From JBAZWE01 sp041658605 (GTDB lineage Bacteria; Actinomycetota; Thermoleophilia; BMS3ABIN01), in assembly GCA_041658605.1 (NCBI GenBank), contig JBAZZU010000014.1, forward strand, positions 1 to 63,234: 63,234 nt of DNA, written 5' to 3'. A program made the position numbers and the translations under genes. This document shows positions 44,464-53,978 of this stretch, piece by piece (positions within the stretch are counted from its first letter, which is position 1; the number at the start of each line of letters is the position of its first letter). The notes below the pieces were generated by a model. It worked only from the letters and a program-made list of their open reading frames with translations. It did not search any database and was not told the origin of the DNA.

Positions 44464-44640
44464 TCACGACTTCCAGATCTCAACCCGGTTCCTGCCGTTT
44501 TCCTTGGCTTTATAAAGAGCGCTATCGACCCGCGAGATAAGTTCATCCACGTTTACCACGCTTTCATCGAAGGAAGCAACGCCCAGGCTTATAGTCATGT
44601 TCAAGGGAGGTTCCCCTGCCTCTGCAATGATGTCCGCAAA
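44464..44640 (-). pseudogene. Remnant of a GGDEF (diguanylate cyclase) gene
   Basis: In a frame different from the neighbouring kinase, the minus strand encodes FADIIAEAGEPPLNMTISLGV, continuing with ASFDESVVNVDELISRVD, SALYKAKENGRNRVEIWKS and a stop. This is the C-terminal half of a GGDEF domain (TISLGVAS and ALYKAKENGRNRV are hallmark segments). The catalytic GG(D/E)EF part is absent. The upstream end overlaps the last 12 codons of the kinase gene at 44601-47345 in another frame. A deletion therefore probably joined the kinase's receiver domain to the tail of an ancestral diguanylate cyclase gene. The remaining bases up to 44243 show no gene. Confidence 0.75.
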
Positions 44641-47345
44641 GCTTCCCCAATTGCTCCAAGCAGCACATCAAGATTGTATGGCTTATGCAGGAACAGATAA
44701 CCTTTTTGTTTTATCTCGTCAGGATTGACATAAGTTTCGCTGTAGCCGCTGGCCATGATGATACCCAGAGACGGTTTTTGCTTTTGCAGATCCCTACATA
44801 ACGAGAAGCCGTCCTCGCCCGGGAGGACGACATCGCTGAATATCAGGTCAAAATCACCACCCGCTTCCTTAAATACGGCGCGGGCCTCATCGGCGTCCAC
44901 GGCTGTTTGAACCTGATAGCCGTTCCTGACAAGTATTTTTTCGGTGAGCTCGCGGACCATTTCCTCGTCCTCGACCAGCAGGACCTTTCTGCCGGGAGCA
45001 GGCTCCGACGCGGATTCGCCGCTCACTTGTACATCTATCGCTTCAACTGACTCCGAAACCGGCAGGCGAAGCGTGAAAACCGAGCCCTCGCCCGGTTCCG
45101 ATTCCACCTCGATCCAGCCGCCGTGCTGTTTCACCACTCCATGTACCACCGAGAGGCCAAGACCGCTGCCCTTGCCGACCTCCTTGGTACTGAAGAAGGG
45201 GTCGAAAATACTTGCCCTGGTCGCGTCATCGATACCGGAACCGCTATCCATCACTGACAGGCTGACAAAATCTCCAGGCCGTGCCTCGAGGTTGGATTTC
45301 GCCACCTCTTCGCTGATATGGCAATTGTTTGTCACGACAATAATCTCACCACCTTTTGGCATAGAGTCCCTGGCGTTCATAACCAGGTTCATCAGGGCCT
45401 GTTCGAGGTTGCTCTCATCGCCGGTGCTATTGCGAAGATTTTCCTCCAGCTGCAGTTTTATGACATAACGTTCACCAATTATTTTATCCAGCAACCGTTT
45501 CATGTTCATTACAATATTGGTCAGGTTCACCGGTTTTTGCTGTAAAGGGCCTTTTCGGGATGAAAGCAGCAGCTGCCTGGTCAGGTCAACCGCCCTCGCG
45601 GTGGACTTCTGCGCCTCCTGCAACTCCAGGTAGGCGGTGCTGCTCCTGGGAAGGTCGGCCATCGCCAGCTCGGTATAACCCTGGACCGCGGTGAGGATGT
45701 TGTTGAAGTCATGGGCGACTCCACCCGCCAGACGGCCAAGGCTTTCTATCTTCTGGGATTGCAGAAGCTGCTGTTCCAGGTTGCGCGTGTCGGTGATGTC
45801 ATACGCCGTTCCGCGGGTTCCCGCAGGCTTCCCTTCCTCGTCGAACATGACTTTTGCGTTGAAAACAAGGTGGATCTCCCTGCCGTTTTTACTTTTATGG
45901 ACCGTTTCCAGACCTTTGACCGAATTGCACTTCATCAGCCTGGCGAATTCCTTCATATCTCTTTCTGCATTTTCCGGCGTTTGAAAGTCGGTGAATTTCT
46001 TCCCCAGCATCTCATCGATTTTATAACCGAAAACATCTTCCCAGGCCTTATTGAGATAGATATACCGGCCTTCGGCGTCACACTGCCAGATGAGGTCCTG
46101 GGCGGTCTCTACCAGGTCATGGTAAAGGGCTTCGGATTTCCTGAGCCTCTCTTCGCTGGCCTTCAGCGCGTTCTCTGCCCGCTTGCTTTCAGTGATGTCC
46201 TGTATTGTGCCGAACATTCGCGAAGGTTTGCCCTGTCCGTCGTACTCTACTTCGCCTAACGCGCGGATGATGATCTCCACCCCGTCAGAATGATTCAATC
46301 GGAAGTCTATGTCATAAGGAGCACCTTCCAGCGCTGCTGCGATCGACTTACCAACATACTCCCTGTCATCAGGATGGATATACTCCATGAAAAGGTCGAC
46401 GCTGGGCGGCTTTTCCCGCGGAATTCCCATGATAATCCAGTTCTCCTCAGACCAGACCAGCGTATCGGCCTGCGGATTCCAGTCCCAGTGACCGACGCGT
46501 GTCTGGTGCTGGGCCTCGGCAAGCCTGGCCTCGCTTGCCTGCAGGGCGACTTCGATCAATTTGCGGTCGGTAATGTCCTGGATGGCGCCAAGCATCGTCA
46601 CCGGATTCCCCGACTCGTCAAGCTTCAGCTCCCCCCGGCCATAAACCCATCGTTCCTGCTGGTCGCCGATGCGGACTATGCGGTATTCGCGATCAAATGC
46701 AGACTGCTTCGCCAGAACCTCGTTTGAAAAATAATCGACAACCGCCTGGTGATCATCCGGATGAATGATCGAGGCCCAGCCCTCGACATTCCGCGTGAAA
46801 TCATCATCAATTCCAAAGATCTCATCAAGCATCTTCGAGCTTTTCCACAATCCACTGGGGACATCCAGTATATAGACGCCTATTTTCGCCACCTTCTGTG
46901 CATCTTCGAATAACTTGTTCCTCTGGCTCAAATCATCATGGACCCGTTTTTTCCCGGTGATATCAGTAGCGATTTCCAGCCGCACCAGCCTGCCGTCTGG
47001 CCACTGGATCGCGCGATCGCGAATCTCATACCAGTTGCCTGTAACCGTATTCTGGAACTCCCACTTGTACTCACCCGTTGGTCTGCCCGCGGAATCGACC
47101 AGGCGTTCATTGGTGCAGAAACTGCAGGGACCGGTCTGGTCTTTCTGAAAGGTCTGCCAGCAAATCCTTCCGGCGACGTCGCCAAACATCTCTCGGCCAT
47201 ACCTGTTGAGGAAGATTACCTCGTAGCTCTGCATGTCGGCCACATAGACCATGGCATCAATGCTGTCCAACACAGCCAGCATCGCCTCATATGAGATTTC
47301 AGCAGACTTCTGCTTCTCTGTCGCAGGATCCGTTTTCGGCTTCAT
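44601..47345 (-). CDS. Four-PAS hybrid histidine kinase
   Basis: A 914-residue soluble hybrid kinase. Four PAS domains (about 18-125, 135-260, 270-390 and 405-525) lead to DHp (GGVAHDFNNILTAVQG), HATPase (GSGIDDATR, GSGLGLSVV) and a C-terminal receiver (VEDEEMVREL, Asp in IFSDVVLPGEDG, Lys in LHKPYN). The first PAS has a Cys-rich patch (CWQTF...CSFC). The last 12 residues look like out-of-frame reading of a deleted GGDEF gene, so the C-terminus is probably not ancestral. It lies between two similar giant kinases and may have arisen with them by duplication. Confidence 0.94.
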   Translation of the reverse strand: MKPKTDPATEKQKSAEISYEAMLAVLDSIDAMVYVADMQSYEVIFLNRYGREMFGDVAGRICWQTFQKDQTGPCSFCTNERLVDSAGRPTGEYKWEFQNTVTGNWYEIRDRAIQWPDGRLVRLEIATDITGKKRVHDDLSQRNKLFEDAQKVAKIGVYILDVPSGLWKSSKMLDEIFGIDDDFTRNVEGWASIIHPDDHQAVVDYFSNEVLAKQSAFDREYRIVRIGDQQERWVYGRGELKLDESGNPVTMLGAIQDITDRKLIEVALQASEARLAEAQHQTRVGHWDWNPQADTLVWSEENWIIMGIPREKPPSVDLFMEYIHPDDREYVGKSIAAALEGAPYDIDFRLNHSDGVEIIIRALGEVEYDGQGKPSRMFGTIQDITESKRAENALKASEERLRKSEALYHDLVETAQDLIWQCDAEGRYIYLNKAWEDVFGYKIDEMLGKKFTDFQTPENAERDMKEFARLMKCNSVKGLETVHKSKNGREIHLVFNAKVMFDEEGKPAGTRGTAYDITDTRNLEQQLLQSQKIESLGRLAGGVAHDFNNILTAVQGYTELAMADLPRSSTAYLELQEAQKSTARAVDLTRQLLLSSRKGPLQQKPVNLTNIVMNMKRLLDKIIGERYVIKLQLEENLRNSTGDESNLEQALMNLVMNARDSMPKGGEIIVVTNNCHISEEVAKSNLEARPGDFVSLSVMDSGSGIDDATRASIFDPFFSTKEVGKGSGLGLSVVHGVVKQHGGWIEVESEPGEGSVFTLRLPVSESVEAIDVQVSGESASEPAPGRKVLLVEDEEMVRELTEKILVRNGYQVQTAVDADEARAVFKEAGGDFDLIFSDVVLPGEDGFSLCRDLQKQKPSLGIIMASGYSETYVNPDEIKQKGYLFLHKPYNLDVLLGAIGEALRTSLQRQGNLP

Positions 47346-47435
47346 TCATCGCCTTTCAATATTTTCTTCAAAATGAAGAACAACGGCAGCGATACCGCCG
47401 TATTGTAATCTCCCCACAAAACATGAAAGTAATAC

Positions 47436-50400
47436 TTAATCCGGGCGGGAAGCCTCGCTCCCATCAAGCAGTTCACGCAGGACGGCCAGCAGATCAGCGA
47501 TGGGATACGGCTTCTGTAGAAAACGGAAACCCAGCCGGCTTATCGTTTCCTGGTCGATTTCCTCGTTGTAGCCGCTGGCCAGCAGGACGGGTAGATCGGG
47601 CCTGATTTTGGACAGGTGCTGCGCCAGCGACAAGCCGCTTTCTCCTGGAAGCACGACATCGCTGAACAGCAGATCAAATTTGCCTTCCACTTCATTGAAC
47701 AGTCTTTCCGCTTCGGTCGCGTCCGCCGCGGCGATGACTTTGTAACCATTCCTGGACAGCGTCGCTTCCGCCAGCGCCCTTACTGAGGCCTCGTCCTCCA
47801 CAAGCAGCAATCTTTCACCGTGTCCGGAAAACTCGCCGTATTGCGCCTTGGACGCGACCGTGGCCATCTCGCTGATTTCAGTTATCGCCGGCAGGTAGAC
47901 ATAAAAACTGGAACCCGCCCCCGGTTCGCTTTCCACATCAATCCAGCCGCCATGCTCGATGACTATGCCATAGACAACCGACAATCCCAGCCCGGTCCCA
48001 TGCTTGGCCTTCTTGGTGCTGTAGAAGGGTTCAAAAATATGGAGCACTGTTTCAGGGTCTATACCGGAACCTGTATCAACTACAGACGTACAGACGAATT
48101 TTCCCGGATGGGCCTCAGCGACTCTACTGGCTTGTTCCTCGTTGATGACGGCATTGCTGGTTCTGATCAGGATGCGTCCACCTTGCTCCATGGCGTCGCG
48201 AGCGTTGACCACCAGGTTCATTATTATCTGCTCCATGTGCGCCGGGTCGGCCTTGGTCTGCCATAGCCCGTCTTCCAGGTCGATGACTATCTCATATTTC
48301 TCACCGATGATACGGTCAAGCAGCTTGAGCAGTCCCGATATTTCCACGTTAAGATCGATCGGCTTGAGGTTCATCGATTCGCGGCGGCTGAAAAGCAACA
48401 GCTGCCTGGTGAGATCAGCGGCCCTTTTTGATGAAGCCCTGGCCTCGACCAGATCCTCATAAGCCGGATGATCGGCAGACAGCTCCGTCAGCGCCAGGTC
48501 GGTATAACCCTGGATAGCGGTAAGGAAGTTGTTGAAATCGTGAGCGACGCCGCCAGCCAGCCGGCCGATGCCCTCCATTTTCTGTGCCTGTATCAGCTGT
48601 TCCTGAAGGTGCCGCTGCTCGGTGATATCGCGGATCGAGCCGCGATACGCATTGATCCGTCCAGCGTCGTCGCGGACCGCGGTCGCCGTTATCGATCCTA
48701 TTATCCTCTTCCCTGACTTGCCCTTCAGCTCTGCATAATAATCCTGCACGAAACCCTGGCTGGCGAGCAGCTCCTGATATCTCAGCCTTTCTTCCTCGTC
48801 CAGATAATGGTCATTTATTATGTCGATCTGTAAAAGCTCATCCCTGGAACCGTAACCAAATAGCTCGACACCGGCCGGATTGATATCCAGGAACCTGCCT
48901 TCCGGGGACGAGATGAATATCGTATCGCGCGATTCATCGAAAAGGGAGTGGTAACGCTCTTCCGATTCCCTGATGGATTTTTCAGCGGCGATTCTCTCGC
49001 TCATGTCACTGAACAGACCGAGTATCACCTGTCGACCGCCGATCTCCATGATTGCGGAACTGATGTTTATGGGGACACTGGTGCCATCTTTTCTAAGAGC
49101 CTCACCCTCGAACGCATTAGTGGCGCCGGATTCGATGTGTACCTCGAACAACTTCCTGTATTTATCAGCTTCTCCGGGAGGATGAAGCCCCGTCTGGCGC
49201 ATTCCGACTATTTCACTTCTACTTCTGCCAAGAAGAACTTCACCCTGGTGGTTGGTTTCCAGGATGATTCCGGTCTCTACATCAGCCAGAAATGCCGCAT
49301 CACTAAGGTTCTCAAACAGGCTGCGGTACCTGGCTGCCGAATCAGCAACTTCCTTTTCCGCTGCCTTTCTGTCCGTGATGTCTTCGCCGGAACTGAAGGA
49401 AGAGTTTATCTTTCCCGAATCATCCCGGACAGGCGTGTTATGCCAGGCGATGGTTTTTTCTTTTCCGTCAGCGCATTTGACCTGGTTCTCGAAATACGCG
49501 ACCGGCTCGACCTCACCCGCCATTATCTGTCCGAAAACCATTCTTACCGTTTCACGTTGCTGTTCAGGTATGAATTTATCAAACCAGTTCAGACCGACGA
49601 TCTGGTCATGTGGATATCCGAGGATCTCGCAGCCTTTGTTATTTATCAGGCTCACCGTCCCGTCCGAGTCGATGTCGATAAGCATGACCCCGGCGATATC
49701 CAGATAGCGTTGTGCTTTCAGCGTTTCCCGCCTCAACTGCTCCTCGGCCGCGACGCGACGGGAGATATCGATGCCGGTACCCACCAGGAATACCCCTTCG
49801 TCGATTTCCAGCCGGTAGCCCGTGAAATAATAGGGTATCCTGATGCCATCTTTCGTAAGCATGTTTGCCTCGACGCTTGAGAAATGCCCGCCAAACACCT
49901 CTGCGACGACTCTACCAACCGATTCCCTGTCCTCGGGAACGATGAATTCCAGCGGTTCCATCCCGAGCATCTCATCATCAGAGTAGCCGGATATCTCACG
50001 AAAATTGAGGTTGTAGCGGTACATGCCACTTTCCTCGGAGAACATGTAGAAGATGCCGGGCAGACTGTTAATGATGGTGTCACCAAAAGCTTTTTCCCGT
50101 AAGACGTTCCGGCTTGCGGCAACCTGGAAGGTGATGTCCTCGATGGCCGCTACCATTCCCGTTGGCTTCCGGCTCTCCTGGAAAATAGGGGCCGCGTTGA
50201 TTGAAAGCATCACTCTTCTGCCATCAGGCCATTCGATGGCATAGCGGATGTCATAAACCGCGACTCCGTGATCCATGACCATGCGAAACGGCAGCTTTTC
50301 TTCAGGCATGGGCTGTGCGTCAAGGTCGGTTATCTTCCATTCGGGGTCGTTATATGTCCTGTCCTCGATTGCTTTTTTCGAGAGACACAGGATCTCTTCA

Positions 50401-51410
50401 GCCCTGTGATTTGCAAAGATGATCCTGCCATCGGCATCAAAGGAAATGATACCGGACGGACTGGTTTCTATCAGGCTTCTGGCAAAATCGCGTTCGGCGC
50501 GCATCTCTATCTCGACCTTCCAGCGTCGATTATCGGCTTTGTCGATAGCGTCTCCTATCGAGCGTGAGAACTTGGCGACCACGAGGCCGGTGATTGCCGC
50601 AAAGACGAGCGCCAGGACGGATTCTGTGACGGCTGGATTGCCTGAACTGGGATCAACGTATCTGATGTCGATCCAGCCGTTGAAGATCAACGCAATAGTT
50701 ATGATTGGTAGGAATACCCTGAGCAGACGCGAGCGGGTATTGACGCCCGCGGCGATATTGACCAGCCAGTTGTCTGCCCCGGCAGCCGCCACAAGACCGA
50801 TCCCAAGAATCACGAATACTATGGAACTGCTGAATGCGACCGGGATTATTGTCTCGCCATAAAGCAGTGGCGTACCGTACAGATATCCAATGCAAAGAAC
50901 CATCCCACCCAGCATCACCACGAATGCAAGGGAAGCTGCGGTCTTATTGGTGAGTCCGGACTTAAGGTTCCTATTGATTACGAGAAGTAGTGATATGGCC
51001 GAAGCTATCAGCAACAATGCAGTAAGGGGAGACATGTGGCCTTCCGGAAGTCCCTGGAAGAGACCATATGAATTAAAAAACAGATGGTCCATGCCGAAAT
51101 CGGAATCGAAAATATATTCAAAAATCGTGATCAGGACGAAGCCTATGATGAATATGAGGGTAATGCTGGAAAACCATGAAAGCCATTTACGCTCGTGGGC
51201 CAGGGAGGCGGCGGCGACGCACGAGCCTATCAGCAGAAACATGATCGCCGAGTTCGGCGCCATTGGAATATATGCTTCGCTTATGCTTGCCAGTTGCCGC
51301 CAGCCGACAATCCAGCTGAACAGGACGACGGTCCCTTCGGCCGCCACCAGCAGACCGCAGACAGCCGCTACCTTACGCAGTCTTTTATCTAAATCTTTCA
51401 AGGGTTGCAC
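47436..51410 (-). CDS. Giant membrane hybrid histidine kinase with five PAS domains
   Basis: A 1324-residue hybrid kinase. The first 270 residues contain about eight hydrophobic helices, like an integral-membrane MASE-type sensor. Five PAS domains follow in the range of about 305-930. Next are DHp (GGVAHDFNNFLTAIQG), HATPase (GSGIDPETV, GTGLGLSVV) and a C-terminal receiver (VEDEASVRAL, Asp in LFSDVVLPGESG, Lys in LQKPYP). The three-part kinase core is very close to those of the two neighbours at 41262 and 44601, pointing to tandem duplication with exchange of sensor domains. The signal is unknown; the membrane part suggests a lipophilic or proton-motive cue. Confidence 0.95.
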   Translation of the reverse strand: MQPLKDLDKRLRKVAAVCGLLVAAEGTVVLFSWIVGWRQLASISEAYIPMAPNSAIMFLLIGSCVAAASLAHERKWLSWFSSITLIFIIGFVLITIFEYIFDSDFGMDHLFFNSYGLFQGLPEGHMSPLTALLLIASAISLLLVINRNLKSGLTNKTAASLAFVVMLGGMVLCIGYLYGTPLLYGETIIPVAFSSSIVFVILGIGLVAAAGADNWLVNIAAGVNTRSRLLRVFLPIITIALIFNGWIDIRYVDPSSGNPAVTESVLALVFAAITGLVVAKFSRSIGDAIDKADNRRWKVEIEMRAERDFARSLIETSPSGIISFDADGRIIFANHRAEEILCLSKKAIEDRTYNDPEWKITDLDAQPMPEEKLPFRMVMDHGVAVYDIRYAIEWPDGRRVMLSINAAPIFQESRKPTGMVAAIEDITFQVAASRNVLREKAFGDTIINSLPGIFYMFSEESGMYRYNLNFREISGYSDDEMLGMEPLEFIVPEDRESVGRVVAEVFGGHFSSVEANMLTKDGIRIPYYFTGYRLEIDEGVFLVGTGIDISRRVAAEEQLRRETLKAQRYLDIAGVMLIDIDSDGTVSLINNKGCEILGYPHDQIVGLNWFDKFIPEQQRETVRMVFGQIMAGEVEPVAYFENQVKCADGKEKTIAWHNTPVRDDSGKINSSFSSGEDITDRKAAEKEVADSAARYRSLFENLSDAAFLADVETGIILETNHQGEVLLGRSRSEIVGMRQTGLHPPGEADKYRKLFEVHIESGATNAFEGEALRKDGTSVPINISSAIMEIGGRQVILGLFSDMSERIAAEKSIRESEERYHSLFDESRDTIFISSPEGRFLDINPAGVELFGYGSRDELLQIDIINDHYLDEEERLRYQELLASQGFVQDYYAELKGKSGKRIIGSITATAVRDDAGRINAYRGSIRDITEQRHLQEQLIQAQKMEGIGRLAGGVAHDFNNFLTAIQGYTDLALTELSADHPAYEDLVEARASSKRAADLTRQLLLFSRRESMNLKPIDLNVEISGLLKLLDRIIGEKYEIVIDLEDGLWQTKADPAHMEQIIMNLVVNARDAMEQGGRILIRTSNAVINEEQASRVAEAHPGKFVCTSVVDTGSGIDPETVLHIFEPFYSTKKAKHGTGLGLSVVYGIVIEHGGWIDVESEPGAGSSFYVYLPAITEISEMATVASKAQYGEFSGHGERLLLVEDEASVRALAEATLSRNGYKVIAAADATEAERLFNEVEGKFDLLFSDVVLPGESGLSLAQHLSKIRPDLPVLLASGYNEEIDQETISRLGFRFLQKPYPIADLLAVLRELLDGSEASRPD

Positions 51411-51601
51411 ATACTTTTTAAGCCTTCTGACATGAGCTCACATTCAACAGTATTATTGATGAACCTGCGTCTGTCTCAAATTCCTGGCATTTAAAGAATT
51501 ATTGCTAGTGACCTTCTCGGAAGTATTCCTCGTTAGCGTTAAATTCAACCCATTTCCTGACTGCGCGGATTATTTACGCTGGTTGGTTCGAGGAATAAAA
51601 A

Positions 51602-51623
51602 AAGCCGCCCGTAAGGGCGGCTT
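51602..51623 (-). terminator. Terminator of rRNA-unit copy A
   Basis: Minus-strand stem AAGCCGCCC/GGGCGGCTT with a 4-nt loop followed by a T run. It is the best-preserved of the three related hairpins that follow the 5S copies; it would end all transcription coming from the rRNA operon or the HigBA pair. Confidence 0.85.
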
Positions 51624-51673
51624 CGTATGTTAGTAGAGGGACACGAATAATCGTGTCCCTCTGACTTAAATAA

Positions 51674-51746
51674 TCCCGGCGACTTCCTACTCTCCCAGGG
51701 TGTCTCCCCCCAAGTACCATCGGCCTCGGCGGACTTAACTACTCTG
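51674..51746 (-). pseudogene. Truncated 5S rRNA gene (3' part)
   Basis: About 73 nt match the last 60% of the 5S genes at 52565-52682 and 56214-56331, then the match stops after CTCTG. It has the copy B version of the single site at which copies B and C differ. Confidence 0.9.
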
Positions 51747-51750
51747 AATT

Positions 51751-51810
51751 CCTCAACCAATTAGTATGATCTGCTGAAACATGCTGTGCTGATATCCAAC
51801 CTATAAGTTG
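51751..51810 (-). pseudogene. Degenerate 3' end of a 23S rRNA gene
   Basis: CCTC..CCAATTAGTA, CTGCTGAA, CTGTGCT and ATCCAACCTAT in register match the terminal 65 nt of the intact 23S gene (from 56537) with about 70% identity. It abuts the truncated 5S copy, so the spacer and the 5' part of 5S were lost. It is a fossil of a second rRNA operon end. Confidence 0.7.
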
Positions 51811-51820
51811 AAAGATATAT

Positions 51821-52117
51821 TTAAGCTGCATCCTCTTCAACAGGCAAAACCTGGATATCGGCGGCATGCTGACGTGCTTCCCACAAATCATATGCGTTCT
51901 GAAGCCTTAACCAATGGGCAGCGTTCGGCTTTGCAAAAGTCATTTCAAGCCTGAGCGCCATCTCCGGCGTGATGGCGCCACGCCCGTTGAGAACTTTAGA
52001 CAATGTCTTTCGGCTAACACCAAGATGGTGTGCAGCATCAGTGACAGATAGCCTTAAAGGCTTAATCACCAGGTCCCTCAGGATTTCGCCGGGATGTGCC
52101 GGGTTGTGCATGGTCAT
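51821..52117 (-). CDS. higA: HigA-type antitoxin
   Basis: A 98-residue XRE-family protein beginning NPAHPGEILRDLVIKPL, the hallmark of the HigA/VapI antitoxin group, with helix-turn-helix LSVTDAAHHLGVSRKTLSKVLNGR. It neutralises the toxin and normally represses the operon. It lies 12 nt after the toxin gene, the toxin-first order typical of higBA. The pair sits between two copies of the 5S/terminator repeat. Confidence 0.92.
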   Translation of the reverse strand: MTMHNPAHPGEILRDLVIKPLRLSVTDAAHHLGVSRKTLSKVLNGRGAITPEMALRLEMTFAKPNAAHWLRLQNAYDLWEARQHAADIQVLPVEEDAA

Positions 52118-52129
52118 AATCTCACCTCG

Positions 52130-52408
52130 CTAATGGTAATCCTCATAATTGACAATTTCGGTGTCGCGGCCTTTGAATCGAAACGTGACTCGCCAGTTGC
52201 CGCTTACCCTGACGGTCCATATGCCTTTTCGTTTGCCCTTGAGTTCATGTAGCACTAAGCCGGGCATGTCCATATCTTCCGGACCCTCGGCTTGATCCAA
52301 GTTTGAAAGTATCAACCGCAATCTCTGTGCGTGCTTCGCCTGAATGCCAGACTTACTACCTGTGCGGTAGAATTTTTCCAACCCCGTATGGGCGAAGCTT
52401 ATTATCAT
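52130..52408 (-). CDS. higB: HigB/RelE-family toxin
   Basis: A 92-residue RelE-fold mRNA interferase homologue (IISFAHTGLEKFYRTGSKSGI start, KGIWTVRVSGNWRVTFRF and IVNYEDYH end). HigB toxins cut mRNA at the ribosome. All core segments including the Arg/His residues near the C-terminus are present, so it is probably active. It precedes higA by 12 nt and is in a region that carries duplicated rRNA fragments, consistent with acquisition or expansion by recombination there. Confidence 0.92.
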   Translation of the reverse strand: MIISFAHTGLEKFYRTGSKSGIQAKHAQRLRLILSNLDQAEGPEDMDMPGLVLHELKGKRKGIWTVRVSGNWRVTFRFKGRDTEIVNYEDYH

Positions 52409-52564
52409 GAGGATATAGTAACTCTATCGGTTACGTTTTTGCAACTCAAGAGGTTACAACCTAAATTGCTTTCTTCCGCATTAACGAAAGAGCCGCCTCT
52501 CTCAAGGGCGGCTTCGGATGTTAGTAGAGGGACACGAATAATCGTGTCCCTCTGACTTAAATAA

Positions 52565-52682
<118 letters not shown>

Positions 52683-52701
52683 ACTGATATTCGGTTGTTT
52701 T

Positions 52702-52759
52702 GTCATCCTGTGGCGAAGCCTAAAAAATCTCAGAGACCTTTAGCTACGCTCAGGATGAC
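52702..52759. repeat. REP-like palindrome 1
   Basis: A 58-bp element with exact 9-bp inverted ends GTCATCCTG/CAGGATGAC and a central CGAAGC...AATCTC part. Related elements occur at 56351-56415 and within the 23S intron at 58646-58686. Confidence 0.7.
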
Positions 52760-52817
52760 AGACAATCATCGCTCAACATGATAGGCAGACGCCATTATCG
52801 ACCAGCCGGCTAAGGGC

Positions 52818-53978
52818 TTAAGCCGGGGCCTGGCCGCCAACATCAGGCAGCGGTTTCAGGCTTTCGATGATACTCCTTATGTCCGCCCAGCCCCAGCCTG
52901 TCGAGATATCCGTAGTCATGCTGTAATAGAGAACCTGCAGCTGTCCCGCCGCATCCCTGAACTGGCCCTTCCAGACGACGATGAAATTCTCAGCGTCGCC
53001 GACCTCTGTAGTTCTCACCGGATCGCCGTTAGGCAGGTAATCCTTTTTCCGGTGCCAGTAAACCTGGTAACCAATGCCGTTGATCGTCGTTTCCGTGAGA
53101 TAGTAGCCCGAGAGGGGGTATCTATTGTCACGTTTCTGATTAAATGTCAGCGTCTGGCTTAAGTTGTTGGGATGTGAATACCTGAAGCTGTAGTAGCCGG
53201 CCGCGTCGGCCGCGGTACTGCCCGAGCCGATGAGGTCGGCGTCAAGCTTCATGCCTGTTGGAAGACTGGTGGGCACGACCACCGGGTAGGGCAGCTTGCC
53301 CTGCAGCTCGATAAGAGGCTTCATCTCTAGGTCCGCCGGTGTCCCAGTGCTGCTTTTCAGGTTGGGATCGAGCGTGATCACGGCTGCCGGCGCAGTCGGC
53401 GTGGACGTCGCGGTCCCCAGCTCCCTTAATACATTCCGGCGAATTGCATCCGATTTATTCATCGCATTCTCGTAACTCGCTACCAGTTCGGTCATCTGAT
53501 TCGTGAGCGCCGCTTCGCCGCCTGTGGCAAGAATCGCGGTCGTGATCCCATCCTGGTTATCATAGAGCGTGGATAATCCCTCGAGACGAAGAGCTGCATC
53601 GAGCATTGCATCTAATGCCGACTGGTAGTCGCGCTTCGCGTTTGACTCTGGCAACACTTTGATGGCAACCATTGCTGCAGCAATCTCGTCTCGGGCATTC
53701 CAGATCGACTTTCGCATTTCGGCGGCTGCCCCTCGCATTTCCGATTCAGTATCAGGAGACGCGATGTAGACCTTAAAGGCCAATGCATTGTCAGCCTTTG
53801 CGGCTTCCGCGTGTGCTTCGGCTTTGTCCAAGACTGCCTTACTAGCATCTACCTGTTCCAGTGCTGTGACTGACCGTGTTTCAGCTGATTCCCCAGTCTC
53901 CTCGTTTGCGCAACTGGAAATAATAGCTGCCAGAACAGAGCAAAGAACCAGTAGCGCTGCAATCTGTTTCTTTCTCAT
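52818..53978 (-). CDS. Lipoprotein of unknown function
   Basis: A 386-residue exported lipoprotein with lipobox ISSC at residues 20-23. The N-terminal half (about 35-190) is helical, with Ala/Glu-rich repeats. The C-terminal half (about 215-375) is a beta-rich soluble domain with LPYPVVVPTSLPTGMKLD and YYSFRYSHPNNLSQTLTF, resembling the DUF4367-like C-terminal domain of membrane regulators. No enzyme motif is visible. A GGGAGG site precedes the ATG. It lies in the module bracketed by 5S repeats B and C. Confidence 0.8.
   Translation of the reverse strand: MRKKQIAALLVLCSVLAAIISSCANEETGESAETRSVTALEQVDASKAVLDKAEAHAEAAKADNALAFKVYIASPDTESEMRGAAAEMRKSIWNARDEIAAAMVAIKVLPESNAKRDYQSALDAMLDAALRLEGLSTLYDNQDGITTAILATGGEAALTNQMTELVASYENAMNKSDAIRRNVLRELGTATSTPTAPAAVITLDPNLKSSTGTPADLEMKPLIELQGKLPYPVVVPTSLPTGMKLDADLIGSGSTAADAAGYYSFRYSHPNNLSQTLTFNQKRDNRYPLSGYYLTETTINGIGYQVYWHRKKDYLPNGDPVRTTEVGDAENFIVVWKGQFRDAAGQLQVLYYSMTTDISTGWGWADIRSIIESLKPLPDVGGQAPA

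Larger units (their letters stand above)
51595..51746 (-). repeat. Direct repeat copy A: terminator plus truncated 5S
   Basis: This contains the terminator at 51602-51623, a perfect 12-bp hairpin AGAGGGACACGA/TCGTGTCCCTCT at 51635-51662 and the 3' part of a 5S gene (51674-51746). The same order and nearly the same bases occur in copy B (52486-52762) and copy C (56142-56418), whose 5S genes are full-length. Confidence 0.9.
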
